A stretch of 64,000 nt of DNA, taken from the NCBI GenBank assembly GCA_021234155.1, contig JAJEKV010000052.1, forward strand, positions 4,073,606 to 4,137,605, given 5' to 3'. Positions 18,742-31,299 of the stretch are shown here, piece after piece. Position numbers and translations under genes: made by a program. The notes below the pieces were generated by a model, which ran no database searches, was not told the DNA's origin, and saw only the letters and a program-made list of their open reading frames with translations. The number at the start of each line of letters is the position of its first letter. Within the stretch, counting starts at the first letter, position 1. The DNA comes from Isoetes taiwanensis (taxonomy: Eukaryota > Streptophyta > Lycopodiopsida > Isoetales > Isoetaceae).

Positions 18742-20972
18742 TTGGTCCAGGAAGCAGAGAGGAATGTTGAAGCAAAAATGGCAGCATTGGAGGATCAACA
18801 ATCAAAACTGGACCAAACATCTGAAAGTGCAATAAGATTTCAGCACCTAAAATGGAAAGTTGAGGATGCTATCGAGCAAAAGGAATCTAGAATGCAGGAT
18901 CAGGCTGAGCTCCAGAAACATATTGACATGAATCTTACCGAATTGAAACATGTAGATGCAAAGATTGAAGCTATATCTGTTGATATGAGCTCAGCTGAGG
19001 CAGGAGACAAAAAAATTATGGAACTCAGGGAATTTTTAGAACATTCCTCGATCCTTACTTTACAGCCCCCTCCTCTCCAGTCTACAATTCTTGCAGATCA
19101 GATTATTGTTCAGCCTTTTTCTTCATGTACATATTGTGAACAATCTTTTGGTGTGAATCCAGTGGTTCTGGCACCCTGCAGACACCCTTATTGTCTGCTG
19201 TGTATATCCTATCTTGCTAGCACAAAGATCTCATGTGTTGATCCTGACTGCTCATGGAATAGCAATTTGCCTGTAGCACTTGACCGCTTTGCAACAAAAG
19301 GTTAGTACATGTACATTTGAATTACAATTTCTTTTCTTATTTTAATAGTTAGATTTTTTTTTGCATGAAGGTTTTAGGCTTGCATTTACATTGAGTATTT
19401 AGATACATAGTTTTTGTAGTTGGATAATGTGGGTTCAGTCATGTATAATCTGCCAAATAGACTACTTATTTTTAAAGATGAGAGTTTTTAATTTCATGTG
19501 CACATTAGCTCAGTAATGTAGGTAGCTAATTACTTGTTATTGAGAATGTATAGTGTAGCAATTTGATGATACATTGCTATTGTTGCTGTCAAAATTACAT
19601 TTTGAGTTATTATTGAATACTTCAAGACTCATCAGTGGGCAGAGTACAATATCAGCTAGATTTGTTTACATTGATTGTACTTCAGAACAATGAATTTCAG
19701 AGTACATTCAGTACATTTCAACAGTACATTGAGTACATTTACTTGATAAATCAGAGTACATTATCTGATGGATACATTGGAGTACATTGTCAGTTAATTT
19801 CTTTCATTGACTGTACTTGTAGAGTACATTAAGAATACATTTCTTAGCTGATAATCTGATATACTCAATGTTTGACTGATGCAGGTGATTTTGGTAGCAT
19901 AAGGAAACCAGAAAAGGGTATGATATTGTAGTCTTGTTAATCATGCATATTCCTTTTCTTATCTCAAGTCTTTTTCTACTCTCTATTGTAGATGACAGTA
20001 AGAAGCCAACAGCACTTTCTTCCAAGGTATTGGATTTGACAGAAGGTCAGGAGGATTTGGGAAAGACTTCTACATGGGCATCACCTGTAAACCTTGTAAA
20101 GTCTTTTGAGGAAGAGCTTGAGGTACCAGTGAAGTCCTCGGATACATGTAAGTAAATATCACATTTGATTGATTTACAATCCCTGAAATTTAATTTTCAT
20201 GTCATATGAGCTTGATATGTCACTTGGAATTCCATATAGCCACGAGCATACCGATTCGAACATTTGTGGATTATGCAACAGAGGTTGAAAAGTTAAAGCA
20301 GAAGGCAGTAGTTAATACTGCAGGTATGTTGCATCTTCTTTTTGCTTGTGTGTCGCGCAATTATTAAACACCATTTTTGTAGGTTCTTCAAGTTTTTCTT
20401 CACATTATAAAGTTCAGATTCCTCGAGGTCTTTCTTCACAATATAAATTTCGGAGAAACCAATTTGAAAACCTATTAAGCCAATGCCATCATTTTCTTGA
20501 GAGAATGAAAATCTTTGATGAGTGATGATTCAACAGGTATACTATTAACTTAAAATTAGGATTCACAATACTGATTAACTTTGGTGACTCATTTATGCAA
20601 AAGTGTTGGAAATTGGTGAATCTTCTGCAGCCTTTGTTCAGGCAACCATTGAAAAGATAGAGGATAGTAGCCATATTAAGGGAGAGGAAGAGATGGTGGA
20701 GGTACAAGAGATCCAAAAGGATGATGTGGCAGTGGAGGAAACCAGAACCGAGGAAACAAAGGCTGAGGAAACAAAGGTTGAGGCCACTAAGGTTGATGAC
20801 ATAGAGGAAACCAAGGTTGAGGAGACCAAGGTTGTTAAACAGGAAGCAGACAAGAAAAAGGAAGGACCAAAAGCAAAATCTGAAGCTTCAACCAAAGGTG
20901 AATATTTATTATATGTTAGTTGAAACTTTTAAAATTATATAAATATCCCCGAACAATTTTGCAGGTGACTAG
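18742..20972 (+). CDS. RING-finger coiled-coil protein, intact 3' exon set
   Basis: Exons 18742-19300, 19885-19917, 19992-20147, 20240-20323, 20604-20897 and 20965-20972 join in one frame to a TAG at 20970-20972. Every junction is phase 1, and exon lengths of 33, 156, 84 and 294 are all multiples of three. The first exon gives a long coiled coil (QEAERNVEAKMAALEDQQ onward), then CTYCEQSFGVNPVVLAP, CRHPYCLLC and CVDPDC: Cx2C-x13-CxHx2C-x2-C-x10-C-x4-C, a complete C3HC4 RING, the fold of E3 ubiquitin ligases. Later exons encode VDYATEVEKLKQKAV and an acidic tail of repeated EETKAEE/EETKVE units ending in KGD. Whether the gene is cellular or a transposon passenger is unknown; upstream exon 18064-18741 is damaged. 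Confidence 0.65.
19126..19251 (+). other. C3HC4 RING domain
   Basis: Eight zinc ligands are in register, C-C-C-H-C-C-C-C, with loop lengths within the normal range for RING fingers. The first cysteine codon is at 19126-19128. RING fingers bind two zinc ions in a cross-brace and recruit E2 ubiquitin-conjugating enzymes; the residue after the sixth ligand region is not diagnostic here. Confidence 0.75.
19635..19845. repeat. Cluster of (G/C)AGTACATT words inside intron 1 of the RING gene
   Basis: About eight exact or near-exact copies of AGTACATT, plus reversed GTACT words, crowd into some 200 bases of the intron between exons 19300 and 19885. Spacing is irregular, so this is not a simple tandem repeat. 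It may be decayed minisatellite or a cluster of protein- or RNA-binding words. Confidence 0.6.
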
Positions 20973-23800
20973 CGAGGACTAGAAGCCAAACATCTCATCC
21001 CCAGAAAGTGCTTTCGATCACGGAGACTCTTGGCCGCGAGGGAGTAAGTAAGATTACATTGTGAGATTTGCAATTCATTTTGTCTCTCAATATTACAAGT
21101 TTGGTTCTGTGAGGACACCGCGCGGAAAGCTTGTTGAAAGGTATTCCATGCTATCCTTTCAAGCAAAAGCCTCTGTCAAAGATTGCGACTGCAAGCTATT
21201 TGTGTGGAAGGTCGCTGCGGAGGCGGACACATGTCAGCGGGGCATATAGACATATTTGGAGGTAAATTGGTGATTCTTTTTTTTTTTTTTTGCATTATGG
21301 TTAGCTCTTGAACTCTAACCTCGCACTTGCCTTTTGTATGAATAGGTATCGGTGATTAGCATTATGCGACAGTAAGTGATGCATTTTTTTCTTCCTGAGA
21401 ATTTCTTAGCCTACGGGCGGCCTTTAACAAAATAATAGAGTGCAGCAGTGGATGCGGTGCGGATTGGTGCATGTGTAGTTCCGCCGAGGGTGTATTGAGG
21501 CGAATGCCGCGATTCATTGCGCGAAATCAGTTGAATCCCTATACCACCATGCACCCGGAGTCATCATTATTTTAGATAAAGATAGCCAAAACTGTAGCGG
21601 CACAACATCTTCTCGGCTATCGCAATGCGAACTCATTACTGCAAAAGTATTATGCTTGGTGAAAACCGCGAGGATGAATTTATGATATAGAGATTGCACT
21701 CAGCTATTAACAGTGGAGTTAGCGCATAGTCCCGATATGTTATTATTGCGGGAAGCTTCATAAAAGATATCATTACGGCATTGACTAATTCGGTTCTGGT
21801 AAGATTATTATTTATGTGAAAATTAGGTCTGAGAAAGAAATTGAACTGGGGTTCCACAACAAACGACACGGCCTCACGTAGTCTTTATGTCATGGGTTAT
21901 ATATGCAAACCTTTGTGGATGCCGGAGTGCGGGCTAAGAGCATGGTGAGATAACATGTCAACTATTGCTTTTTATATAATATTTTGATTACGAAAACTTC
22001 TTTGTTTCATTCTTTGATTCTCTTGATTGGTTTGATCTGCGAGAATGCCTTGCAGTCAGAGACATATCATTAAGGCTATGATTAATTATAAGAGCCATCT
22101 CGCCGAGAAACAAGCACTAGCACCGCCAGAAGCGGCGGGTGCTTAGCTTCTTTCATAACTCTTTTCAAATGGTATTGGCTTTTTCTTATTGGAAACAACA
22201 CTAAGCCATTTGGCTTTTATGTAATCTTGATAATGTAATCAATGAATAGTTTGCAATCCTAGTGCTACTATATGTTAATTATATTTTGCTTCTATGAGGA
22301 CTCCTAATATTTGAGATCCAAAGATATTAGGTTGCTTTTATAGAACTCGGGGAATCAATATTTTCCTCTTACAAGCCATAATTCTGAGAACATGGGTTTC
22401 TAATACCTTGGAACCAACAATAGAAAGCAATGCTTCAATATGCCTCTTTCATTGGGATTTGTCCATATGGTCAACTCTTCCCTTAGATATCATAACATCA
22501 ATTTTGGACAAGCTCTATGAAGATAGCATCCCAAAATTTAAACATATTTATAGAAAAGAGATGTTAGGGACTTCCTTATACAAATTAGGTTGGTGCTTAA
22601 CCCCTCAAGTAGTACCTATGGATAGTATTGTCATCGAGATATCCTAAATACAATGATGCAGGCCTACGTGGTGTGTTTGTGAGTCTAAGCACAAAGCTCT
22701 TTCAACCTGAAAGTTATGTTTGTGTGCCACTATGGACACCTTTGATGAAACCTTTGACAACCATACGTCCTTCTTATTTGATGATTGGGTGGTAGGGTTG
22801 AAATATGCACGGATTTTGCCAATTACATAAAGGAGCATAAGTTGGATGACTCTTGGGACATATATGGTGACATTATCATCAAGACTATAATTAGATGAAT
22901 CTGGCTGAAGATATGTAAGGCAGAATAAAAGACCCTATGTACCCAATGCCTTTGATAAAATTTGAATCTACTTCTTGTAACTTTTCTAGATGTGAACTTT
23001 GCTTTCCTTAACTCTTTTTGAGTACTTGTTAAATTATATCTATTATTAATATTTAAGGTTGAGGAAGTTTGTATTATGCCAAGATTTGTAATACTTTGCA
23101 AATGCTAATAACTTTTAACTTTTGTTATTGGATTAGAAGTTGAGGAAAATGAAATTGAAGGAATTTATATATGGGCAGAGAGTTGAACGAACAAAAGGAA
23201 CTTGTACATGTACATGGGCGAGAGGTTGAACAGGATAGATTCATCTCCTTTAGGGAATTTGACGGAATATATTCCTGTACCATTCTCTTGTGGCTTAGGG
23301 TTATGGAAGCAAGATTCCTTACCGGTACGGATTATGGGAGCAATTGACGGTCGAAGGCAAGGGAAGACAGGGGATGAGATGCTAGAATACTTTGGGCAAT
23401 TCACAAGATCTATGATCTGATCCTTGGGAAGGAATGGAGTTGCCAAGTGAACCGAGTCCAGAAGCTGTCTTTGCGTGAGGCTGGAGTGGGCTTCCAATTG
23501 CAAGAGAAGCGGCGGTGACCTCTGCCACGACTAGTCTAACATTATATAGGCGCTCGAAATCTCGGAGAATGGATGCAATACCTATGATTTCATACCGGGA
23601 TGTAATAGTTAGGCATAAAGAGAGTTGATATAATGCGTAAGTTATCAATAACAGAAACAAAAATTTCGTCGAAAAATTTGGCGTCAAGTGGAAACCTTCA
23701 ATTTAAACTGCAGCGAAACTAATATTAATATTATTATTATTTTTTTCGCGTGGCGAAACCTTTGGATTTAAGCTTGTAGCTTTTCCAGATGCTTGAAACT
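20973..23800. other. No gene supported with confidence
   Basis: Two stretches look partly coding. At 21086-21249 a frame reads YKFGSVRTPRGKLVERYS and CDCKLFVWKVAAEA, and at 21479-21688 another reads AIHCAKSVESLYHHAPGVII. Neither has clear splice borders or a recognised motif, and both lie beyond the stop of the RING gene, so they may belong to a following gene or be chance. The rest is AT-rich with a 16-base T run near 21278. Confidence 0.35.
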
Positions 23801-23814
23801 TTTTGCTTGTCGCG

Positions 23815-25110
23815 GAAAACTTACGGAGTCCATTGGCGGCGAAGGCAGATCCGCGGTTGAGTCCATTGGCGAGCAGTCCATGGCGTTACGAGTCCATTGG
23901 CGAGGCGATCCGCGATTCCGGGAAGCGGTACCCGTCGTAGCGGGGCGCGGAGAGGACTTTTGGGGCAAGCTACTTGGGTGGTTTTAGGGTCGGAGTGCTG
24001 CGGCGTCAACACCCTCGTGAGAACTACGGCGCCAAGGTCCTAGTAGTCAAATCGACAGGATACAGAGCCTCGGCGTAAACCCTATGAGTTGCCGGGGTTC
24101 TGGCGGGGTTTACGTTTTGGGTCACCAGTTTTAGTCTTTTACGCACCCAGGACATGGCGAAATCACGAAGCAAAGGGAAGCTGGCCAGATAGGTTGGACA
24201 CGTACTCTCCGTTGTGGCGGTTAGAAGTCAAAGGGCAGCTTTGGGTAGCAAGACATTACGTATGATGAATGCATAGTATGGACTTAAATTCTGATTTTTG
24301 TCATTCAGCTTCAATAGTCATCACCGACATACAGACCAACTTTTCAAAAATTTGGATAAGGTTTATATCAAATAGTTTGCATTAGGCAGTCAGGGCTGAC
24401 TGTTGTTGGGGCGTAGAAGATGGCACACTTGCCCAAGTCAAACAAGGCCGGACCTTGCAAGGCCTCCTCGTAGAGGAAAGTCTGAACCCAGGAGGCAAGC
24501 CCCAAAAGCTTCAGAGGCTGACCTTTCACATGGCGGTGGCTCACGCTAGAACCACACTCTCGGATCACGGGTTCTAGGTATCCGTACGGGTGAATCCTTG
24601 TTCAGGAACACAGTCGAAGGTCAAAAATCCAACATCCCGTCAGAGAACATATCAACCCATGAGAAAGCGTCTACTGCGAGCAACGGTGTAGAAACCAAAG
24701 TGTTTGTTTTATGGATTGGGACGTGCGGGCTCGGAAATGGGTTCGACCCATACATCGTCCAGGTAAAATTACCCTAGGAACCAAGTTACGGTCGGTTTTG
24801 CAAAAGAAATAGACACTTATGCCTTACATTGCGATTGATGACCACCTCCTAGACCCGACTCGGTGTGTTGCACAGCATGAGAATGGTTGGCGGCTTCTTG
24901 AGGGTGGGCTTGGCCACAAAACTTGGTCCCTAGGGGCGATAATGGGCGTTACGGAGTCCATTGTGAGAATAGATCATGGATTCGGGAAGAGTTGCCATTA
25001 AATTAGCCGGGGCCTTCGGTAGAGGACTTTTGGGGCAGCGGTAGCAAGACATTAAGTAAATTAAGTAATTAATGCATGAATGCGGGACTTAAATTACGAT
25101 TTTTTTGTCG
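23815..25110. repeat. TRIM-like element or tandem repeat, locus 2
   Basis: The order of blocks seen at 11.1-12.6 kb is repeated: terminal unit ending GCGTCAACA (24011), internal block (AAACCCTATGAGTTGCC, TAGCAAGACATT, GCACACTTGCCCAAGTCAAA), second terminal unit (CCAAGTTAC, CACAAAACTTGGTCCCTAGG) to about 25035. It then runs straight into part of another internal block (GGTAGCAAGACATTAAGTAA), so the locus is unit-internal-unit-internal with deletions, i.e. tandem. GAGTCCATTGGCG is present in three extra copies near 23827-23910. Copies differ from locus 1 by many small indels. Confidence 0.75.
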
Positions 25111-25804
25111 GCCCCAGCTTCCTAAGTCGCCATGTGCTCTGAGACATGTTGAGATAAACTTCATCTTCATGTTGTAGAATTGTGGATTCTCATAGCGAGG
25201 ACAAAATTAAAATATATATATATATATGCATTAGTAACAAGCGAACCATTAGCTACATATACTATTGGGCTAACCTTTTAAATCTAACAAAATAAAATTT
25301 TAAGATAAACTACATCTTTGCATGTTGTGGTAGGTATTAGTTATCATAGCGGTGAAAGACCCACTAGTTATCATGCGTCATGACCCATATACCTCATAGC
25401 TCAGCGAATGTATACCACAAAACGTTGAACATTCTCATGGTGGTATGTTCATAGCACTGCCGGGTGTAACAAGCCAAATAAGCCCTATCGATTAAGTAAA
25501 CCCGTGTATCGAGTGTACGTCGTTACATACAAAAATAATAATAAAAATAAAAAATTTTTGGAATTGCGTCGTCAAAGCGCGTGGGTTATGGCGTGGACAG
25601 CTTAGCGCGTTTTTGTCGTCGTTTAACAACGTCGCGGCGTGGATTAAGCGGCGACACATTGATTTAAATGCGGTAATCAGCGGCATTTTCGAGCAAGCGA
25701 AACATGGAGCATTTTTTGGTGGATCTGCCGGTCTATTCTAAAGTGTAAGACAAGCTTCATAAGGTATGTGCACGGATCAACCAACTCATTTTTGAATCTA
25801 AACT
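25111..25804. other. No gene seen
   Basis: AT-rich sequence with an (AT)n run at about 25214-25227 and an unusual CG-rich patch at 25560-25700. No ORF has protein-like character. Confidence 0.4.
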
Positions 25805-26116
25805 TGTTTTGGGTAGATTTAGAGTTTTGTATTTGTTGTTTGTTCTTCCTTCAGCCTTCATTCTTCTTCTTCCATTCTTGCATCTTTCTTCCATATATAT
25901 TCTTCCATTCCTTTTATTAAATCTTCTTCTTGATTCTTCCTCACTCTTCCCTCTTCTTCTTCCTCCTCTTATTCAAATTTTCCTCTTGTCCTCCTCTTTG
26001 GCTTCATCTTCTTGTTATTCTTCCTCCCATCTCTTTCTCTCTCCTCTATCTCCTCTCTCTTCCTCTCTCCTTTCTCTCTTTTTGTCTCCTCTCCTCTCTT
26101 CTTTCCCTCTCTTTCG

Positions 26117-26166
<50 letters not shown>

Positions 26167-26280
26167 TTTCCTCCTCTTTCCTCCTCTCCTCTCTCCTTTC
26201 CTTCCTCATCTCTCTCTCTCTCCTATTTCCTTCCTTTTCTTCTTGAGATTGTTCGATTTCTTCTTCTAGTTTCCATCTAA
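25805..26280 (+). repeat. Long polypyrimidine tract with a (TC)21 microsatellite
   Basis: Nearly 450 bases consist almost only of C and T on the plus strand, built from TTC, CTC and TTTC words, with a perfect (TC)21 run at 26121-26162. Such strand asymmetry keeps several frames open on both strands (Ser/Leu-rich one way, Arg/Glu-rich the other) but these are composition artefacts. The tract could form triplex DNA. Confidence 0.85.
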
Positions 26281-29200
26281 GGCTGATGGTTGAGCCGGGG
26301 ACCGGCCTATTTCTTTCAGGGTGCCATGATGGTTTTATGCTGTTTTGTAACCTGATCTCGTTGGATTTTTGTTTTGTGCCACTCCTAGTAAGGTATTGTT
26401 TCTTGCTTTCCCTCTTCGGTGGGTTCAATTTTTCAATGTCATTAATAAAATACTATTCTTTATTTGGGTTCGTGTTATCAAGAGGGGGCGTCATTGGCTC
26501 CACCCTCCCATTGATTTTCCATATTTTCCTTCGGTTGTTTCCATTTCATCACTAATATTTTTTACTAATCGATGATTGTACTCTAGATAAATATATGTGC
26601 GGTCATTTAGTTTCATATCTTGTCATGTGTTGGCTTAGTTTGATGATTAATGTGTTTGGCTAAAGGTGGGGCTTCATTTATTTTTGTTTTTATTATGTTT
26701 GGTGACATCCATTTCTTGGAGTCTTGCCTTTGTTGGTTCAAATCCATTTTGGCATTGAAGTAGTAACTTCGTTCATAATAAATGTATTATTATTATTTTC
26801 GATTTCATAAAATAAAAATGTTAAATTTTTGTACTGCATTAATGGCGATAAGTTGCGTTATGAGCTCTTGTCTTGGAGTGGTTAGCGACTGACTTTGTGC
26901 GTGTTGCGTCGACAACGACTTGGCAGCGTATGACTGACATGGGCGTGAACATGCATCATGCGATGATAGATCGAGCCGTGTGCCATTCGATATTCCCTTC
27001 GTAGGCATGCTTGGGCGTGTGACCAACGCGTGTATGTGGTGGTTGACGACGTTAAATTAATTGGCTTTCAGGCAATGGATTTAGGCGTATGGCGTGATAA
27101 AACGTCGCGTCTTGGAGCGATGGTTATGATCGTTTATCAGCATTAGTTCAAATAGGCGTTCAAGCGACGTTTGGACCTATAAATAGGCGTGCATTAGCAG
27201 ACGCTTATTTTTTGTGGTGAATGGCTCGAGTTTCGACCAAATTTAAAGTTGCTCGGCCATTGAGTGGATCTTGTCTGGTCTTTCAAGAGCTAGCCTTTGC
27301 ATCGATTCTTCTTTGAGCTCTTCTTGTTTTTATTACTTCAACTAGCGGATGAAAGAATGGGTGTTGTGCCATGTGATAAAATTCCACTTCTTCGTTTGAT
27401 GGGTCCTCCTTTCTTCGGATATGGTCGTCTGGGTTTAAGATCTTCCATTGGGCCCTCTATAGGATCTTTCTTAATACGGACATGGGTTCTGCAGAACCTT
27501 TATTATTGGGATGTATCTTCTAGCATTACGTCTTTGGCGGTGCGTAGCGATGACGTCTTCTCGTCCTTTGCGGTGAAGGGTCTGTGCTTGCTTGGTTCTC
27601 CTTTTGATTTTGCTTGGAGTCGTAGGTGTGCATGGTTTAATCTTTGTGCTAAAACATATGCTATGTGAGAGCATATGCAACAAAGCGGCACATTTGGCGA
27701 TTTAAAAGAATCTGAGAACAGGGATTTCAATTTTCTTGGGTAGACTACAACAAAGCGGCGATTTGAAAGAATACTGAGAACAAGGTTCGTGCTTCAAGTA
27801 TACAACTAACTATAAAAACACAGCTTAAATTGTGAATCTGCATCTCAGGTTGAAACTAATGTATTGCCTTGTTCAAGTCAAACATTTTAAATGACATAAA
27901 CACACAAGTTGAATCTTCGCCAGAAGAACTAACTATAAAACAACTAACTCGAATCTTGTTTATACATTAAACATTTATTTGCATTCATTTTAGAACATAT
28001 GAACTCAAATAATAGAGACACATACTTGCTTCGGGATAATAACTCTATTATTCTGACAAAACATCCTAGAACAAATTACGAAATCAATTACGAGAAAATC
28101 AATTCTGAGAACAAAAGCGGATCAATTACACGAAACTGGCTGGAAATGTGCTACGCTACGGTAACCTCCCGGGGCTTTGGGTGTGCTTTGGCTTTGTCGC
28201 CTAGCGAGGATCCCTCTAGGCACGCCATAGAAGGCGCAGAAGCGGATAATATGAGGCTAGGTTTTGGTTTAAACTTATATATGTATCGCGTTCATAATCT
28301 AGGCGTCCAGTTACAACCGTAATTCAAATTAGCGTCCTTTTCAATTATACATGTAATTAACGCCCGTCCAGCTCATTTACAAATTTAAAATGTGTTTTTT
28401 CTTTTCAATGCAATTCAAGAAAACAAATAATAATTATTTTCAAGAAAGCATATTTGGCAATCTACTACCACCTAATTGACCACCTACTATCAAAGCCTCA
28501 ATGGGCCAAGATCAATGAGCCCCTGGGGCAGTCACCGAGGCGCCTGAATCCAAGAATCAATGCGACCGTCTAGGCCAAGATCACTACGATCCCGGCGCCC
28601 AATATCTGTCGATCCCAAGAACAAGCGATGTACGCTGGGCGGGGTGAAAGTGTGGTTCCATTCTGAATTTATTTTTAGTCTTTTATTTTTCGAATTAGAT
28701 CTATATTTCCCAATGCCAATTCTAGCATTACGGTTTCTTGCTCGATTAATGGGAGAAAAGAATACATCTTTTGCGGCTGGCTTGAGCAGAGTAGGATTAT
28801 GTAAAATTGAAGATGAATCGAGTTCTATGTGTCATGAATTTCTCTTGGAAGCAGGTTTGTAAGATTTCTATTATAAGCTGCAATTATGAAGATGAGGCTC
28901 TTCCGAGACATCCGTTAAGCGATCTGATGCATTAGGCACATTTGTATGGCCAAAGAGCGTCGAAAAGGTATGTATATTTGGATATTCAAAAAAGAATATA
29001 TCAAAAACATCAGCGTGATGTTTGTGATTTTTGATGCGAGTGTTCTTTAGCGATCTTATCAACCCATGAAACTACGTTAATGAAAATATGTAGTTTCTTG
29101 GGGTTACTCGGAGGGCATGGGATTCAATGTTCGACATTGCATATAAAGCGACATAATAAAATAAGCATGACATTAAAAGTTAAAATTTTGCAAAATTAGC

Positions 29201-29740
29201 GGTGGAGGAGTTTGTATTTATAATAAAAAAATATACATCTCATTTGTGAAAATGGCGGTATGAGTTCTTCCTATCTTTACAAAATGTCACATAGGCCCAC
29301 ATCGCCATTTATCACAGAGTAAAAGTGCTGTTTGGACCAGCGTGATATGACATCATCCCTCTTCTTCCTGCTTGGTCAGTCTCCAAAATCGAGTGTTGTA
29401 TCGATGCTTGATACTATAAATCAAGAATCTGGCTTTATTTGTTGGCATGAGCCTTACTAAGAGCATGAGGGCCAGGATATGTCAGGTGTCACGATGGTAG
29501 CATTCCCATATTATCCTCTGAGGAGGCTATCATATAGCTTCTCAGTCCTTGTGAATGTTTTGAACAACACACAATCAAGTAGTATCTTTATGCGAGGGGT
29601 CAGTTGATGGTGGAGTCGAGGGGGAACTATATTAGAACTAGAAGCTGACCCGCGTGTATGCACTAGAGCGAGGAGAAATTAACTAATTAGCAAATGATAT
29701 TCCTCTCCCAGGAAAATGATTCTAAATATACAACGACAAA
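26281..29740. other. No gene supported
   Basis: Mixed sequence. A diverged direct repeat containing ACAACAAAGCGGC..TTT and GAAAGAATACTGAGAACA lies at about 27676-27723 and 27746-27788. A patch at 26860-27190 has many CG-bearing words in an otherwise AT-rich setting. ORFs of 100-123 codons occur (for example 27297-27668) but none shows motifs, conserved blocks or splice borders. Confidence 0.4.
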
Positions 29741-30300
29741 ATCGCGGTATTTACTATAGTGTTTTCCACGGATCTAAAAGCAGCGCGGTAGCATTTACTA
29801 TAGTGGTTTTTCCGCGGATCTAAGCGGCGCTGACGTTTACTATAATGTTTTTTCCTTGGTCTACTTCACCGCAGCGTAGTAGCGGTTAGATCAATCATAT
29901 GAAATGCAAACGTGTATGATATGCAGCATATCTTATGATTTTCCTTGCCTAATGTTCTTTTACATTCTTGCATAGTGTGAGCAGAGACTATTTTCTTTGC
30001 ATCCCAGAGAACATACTATTTGCTTTTTTTAAACATTAGGGGTAAAACGAGATGAAGCGAGAACATGAAACGGAATAAATGAAATAAGATATCTTGTGAA
30101 TGCACAAGAATTCCCTAAATGCTGCTTGTATTGCAGATATAACACCACGAGCAATTTATTTGATTTTCCTTGCATCTAGAAACAGAGACTATTTGATTTT
30201 TTGAAAACATTAGGGTAAAACAGGATAAAATGGCAATAACATTAGGCCGAATATGAGCGGATAAATGAAATAGGAATAGCAATATGAAATAAAAAATCTG
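29740..30300. repeat. Short degenerate direct repeats
   Basis: Three copies of a GCGGTA..TTTACTATAGTG..TTTTCC..GGATCTAA block lie at 29749-29860, about 50-55 bp apart. A second pair, sharing CAGAGACTATTT..TTTGC and AACATTAGGG..TAAAAC..GAT, lies at about 29980-30060 and 30182-30240. Both look like decayed tandem duplications. Confidence 0.65.
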
Positions 30301-30340
30301 TTCATAATGCTATTCCTATTTCATTTATCTGTTCCCAACT

Positions 30341-30920
30341 TCACTATTTCTAAAACATTGCCTCTTCTTAAGGTTAACATGTTCTAATCGAAGCATAGCT
30401 GTTCTAAAACACTTTCGAATCCTAAAACACTCGAATCCCTAAAACACATTCATTTCTAACCCATTCTAAACATAACCCATTCATTGAGATTAGAAACCCA
30501 TTCATTCTAACTTGTTTGGTAGATAAGCGAGTTTGAAGCCTTGAATCAGAGAAGCCGATTAGACTTTAAAGTAGAAGGCAGGTACTAAGCACTAGCTCAT
30601 TGCCCATTTTCATTTTATACGTGCATTTCGCCATTTCTAAAACATTGCCTCTTCTTGGGTTAGCACAATTTCCTAATCTAAACATAGCACGTTCTAAAAC
30701 ACTTCCGAATCTTGAAACATACTCGAGTCCCACAAAACACATTCATTCTAACCTATTCTAAACTTGCCATAACCCATTCATTGAATCCGAAACCCATTCA
30801 TTTCTAACTGTTTTGAAGCCGATAGTAGAGTTTGAAACCTTGTTTTGAATCGGAGAAACCCACAACTGGAGCTTTAAAGTAGGAAACCCGGTAACCCCAA
30901 AGCACCATTTTCATTTTTCA
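30341..30920. repeat. Tandem duplication, two units of about 290 bp
   Basis: Units start at CATTTCTAAAACATTGCCTC (about 30344 and 30632) and share TTCTAAAACACTT, AACCCATTCATTGA and the TTTGAAGCC..GAATC.GAGAA region in the same order. They differ by many small indels. No ORF spans a unit. Confidence 0.8.
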
Positions 30921-31299
30921 AGAAACTTATAATGCCTACCTTGTGTCTACGTTTATCAAAGCTAACTCCCTTTGAAGCTCTAGAATGCGTAAAGCAAGAT
31001 CATAGAAATTTTGTATCATAGTTAAAATTGTTATATCTTGCATCCACATGGAAAACAACTCAAAGACAATAAACTTTCCTTACATACTAAGCAGAGAATG
31101 AGGAGAATGAAGAAGCCGACTTTAGATTAGAAGAATCAGGAGTTTAGATTAGAAGAAGCTGATGAGAAGTCGAGGCGAGTTTAGATTAGAAGCGAAAAGC
31201 TGAGAGAGAATCGGGCGAGAAGCGAGAAGGCATGCAAAAATTGAAGGCGAAAAGTTGGAAGAGGCATTAGAACCATTAATAACTGCCACCAACCGTGTA

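Noticed and set aside
24730..24760. GGGTTCGACCCAT, resembling a tRNA T arm (B box)
   Set aside because: No A box, acceptor stem or anticodon arm fits upstream, and the site falls in the TRIM-like repeat where the sister locus lacks the palindrome.
25809..26428. Overlapping ORFs of 85-145 codons, Ser/Leu-rich on plus and Arg/Glu-rich on minus
   Set aside because: Pure composition effect of the pyrimidine tract and (TC)21 microsatellite; no motif or start context.
28543..28862. ORF and GATCC-rich stretch suspected as an organelle DNA insertion
   Set aside because: No recognisable chloroplast or mitochondrial gene could be read in any frame.
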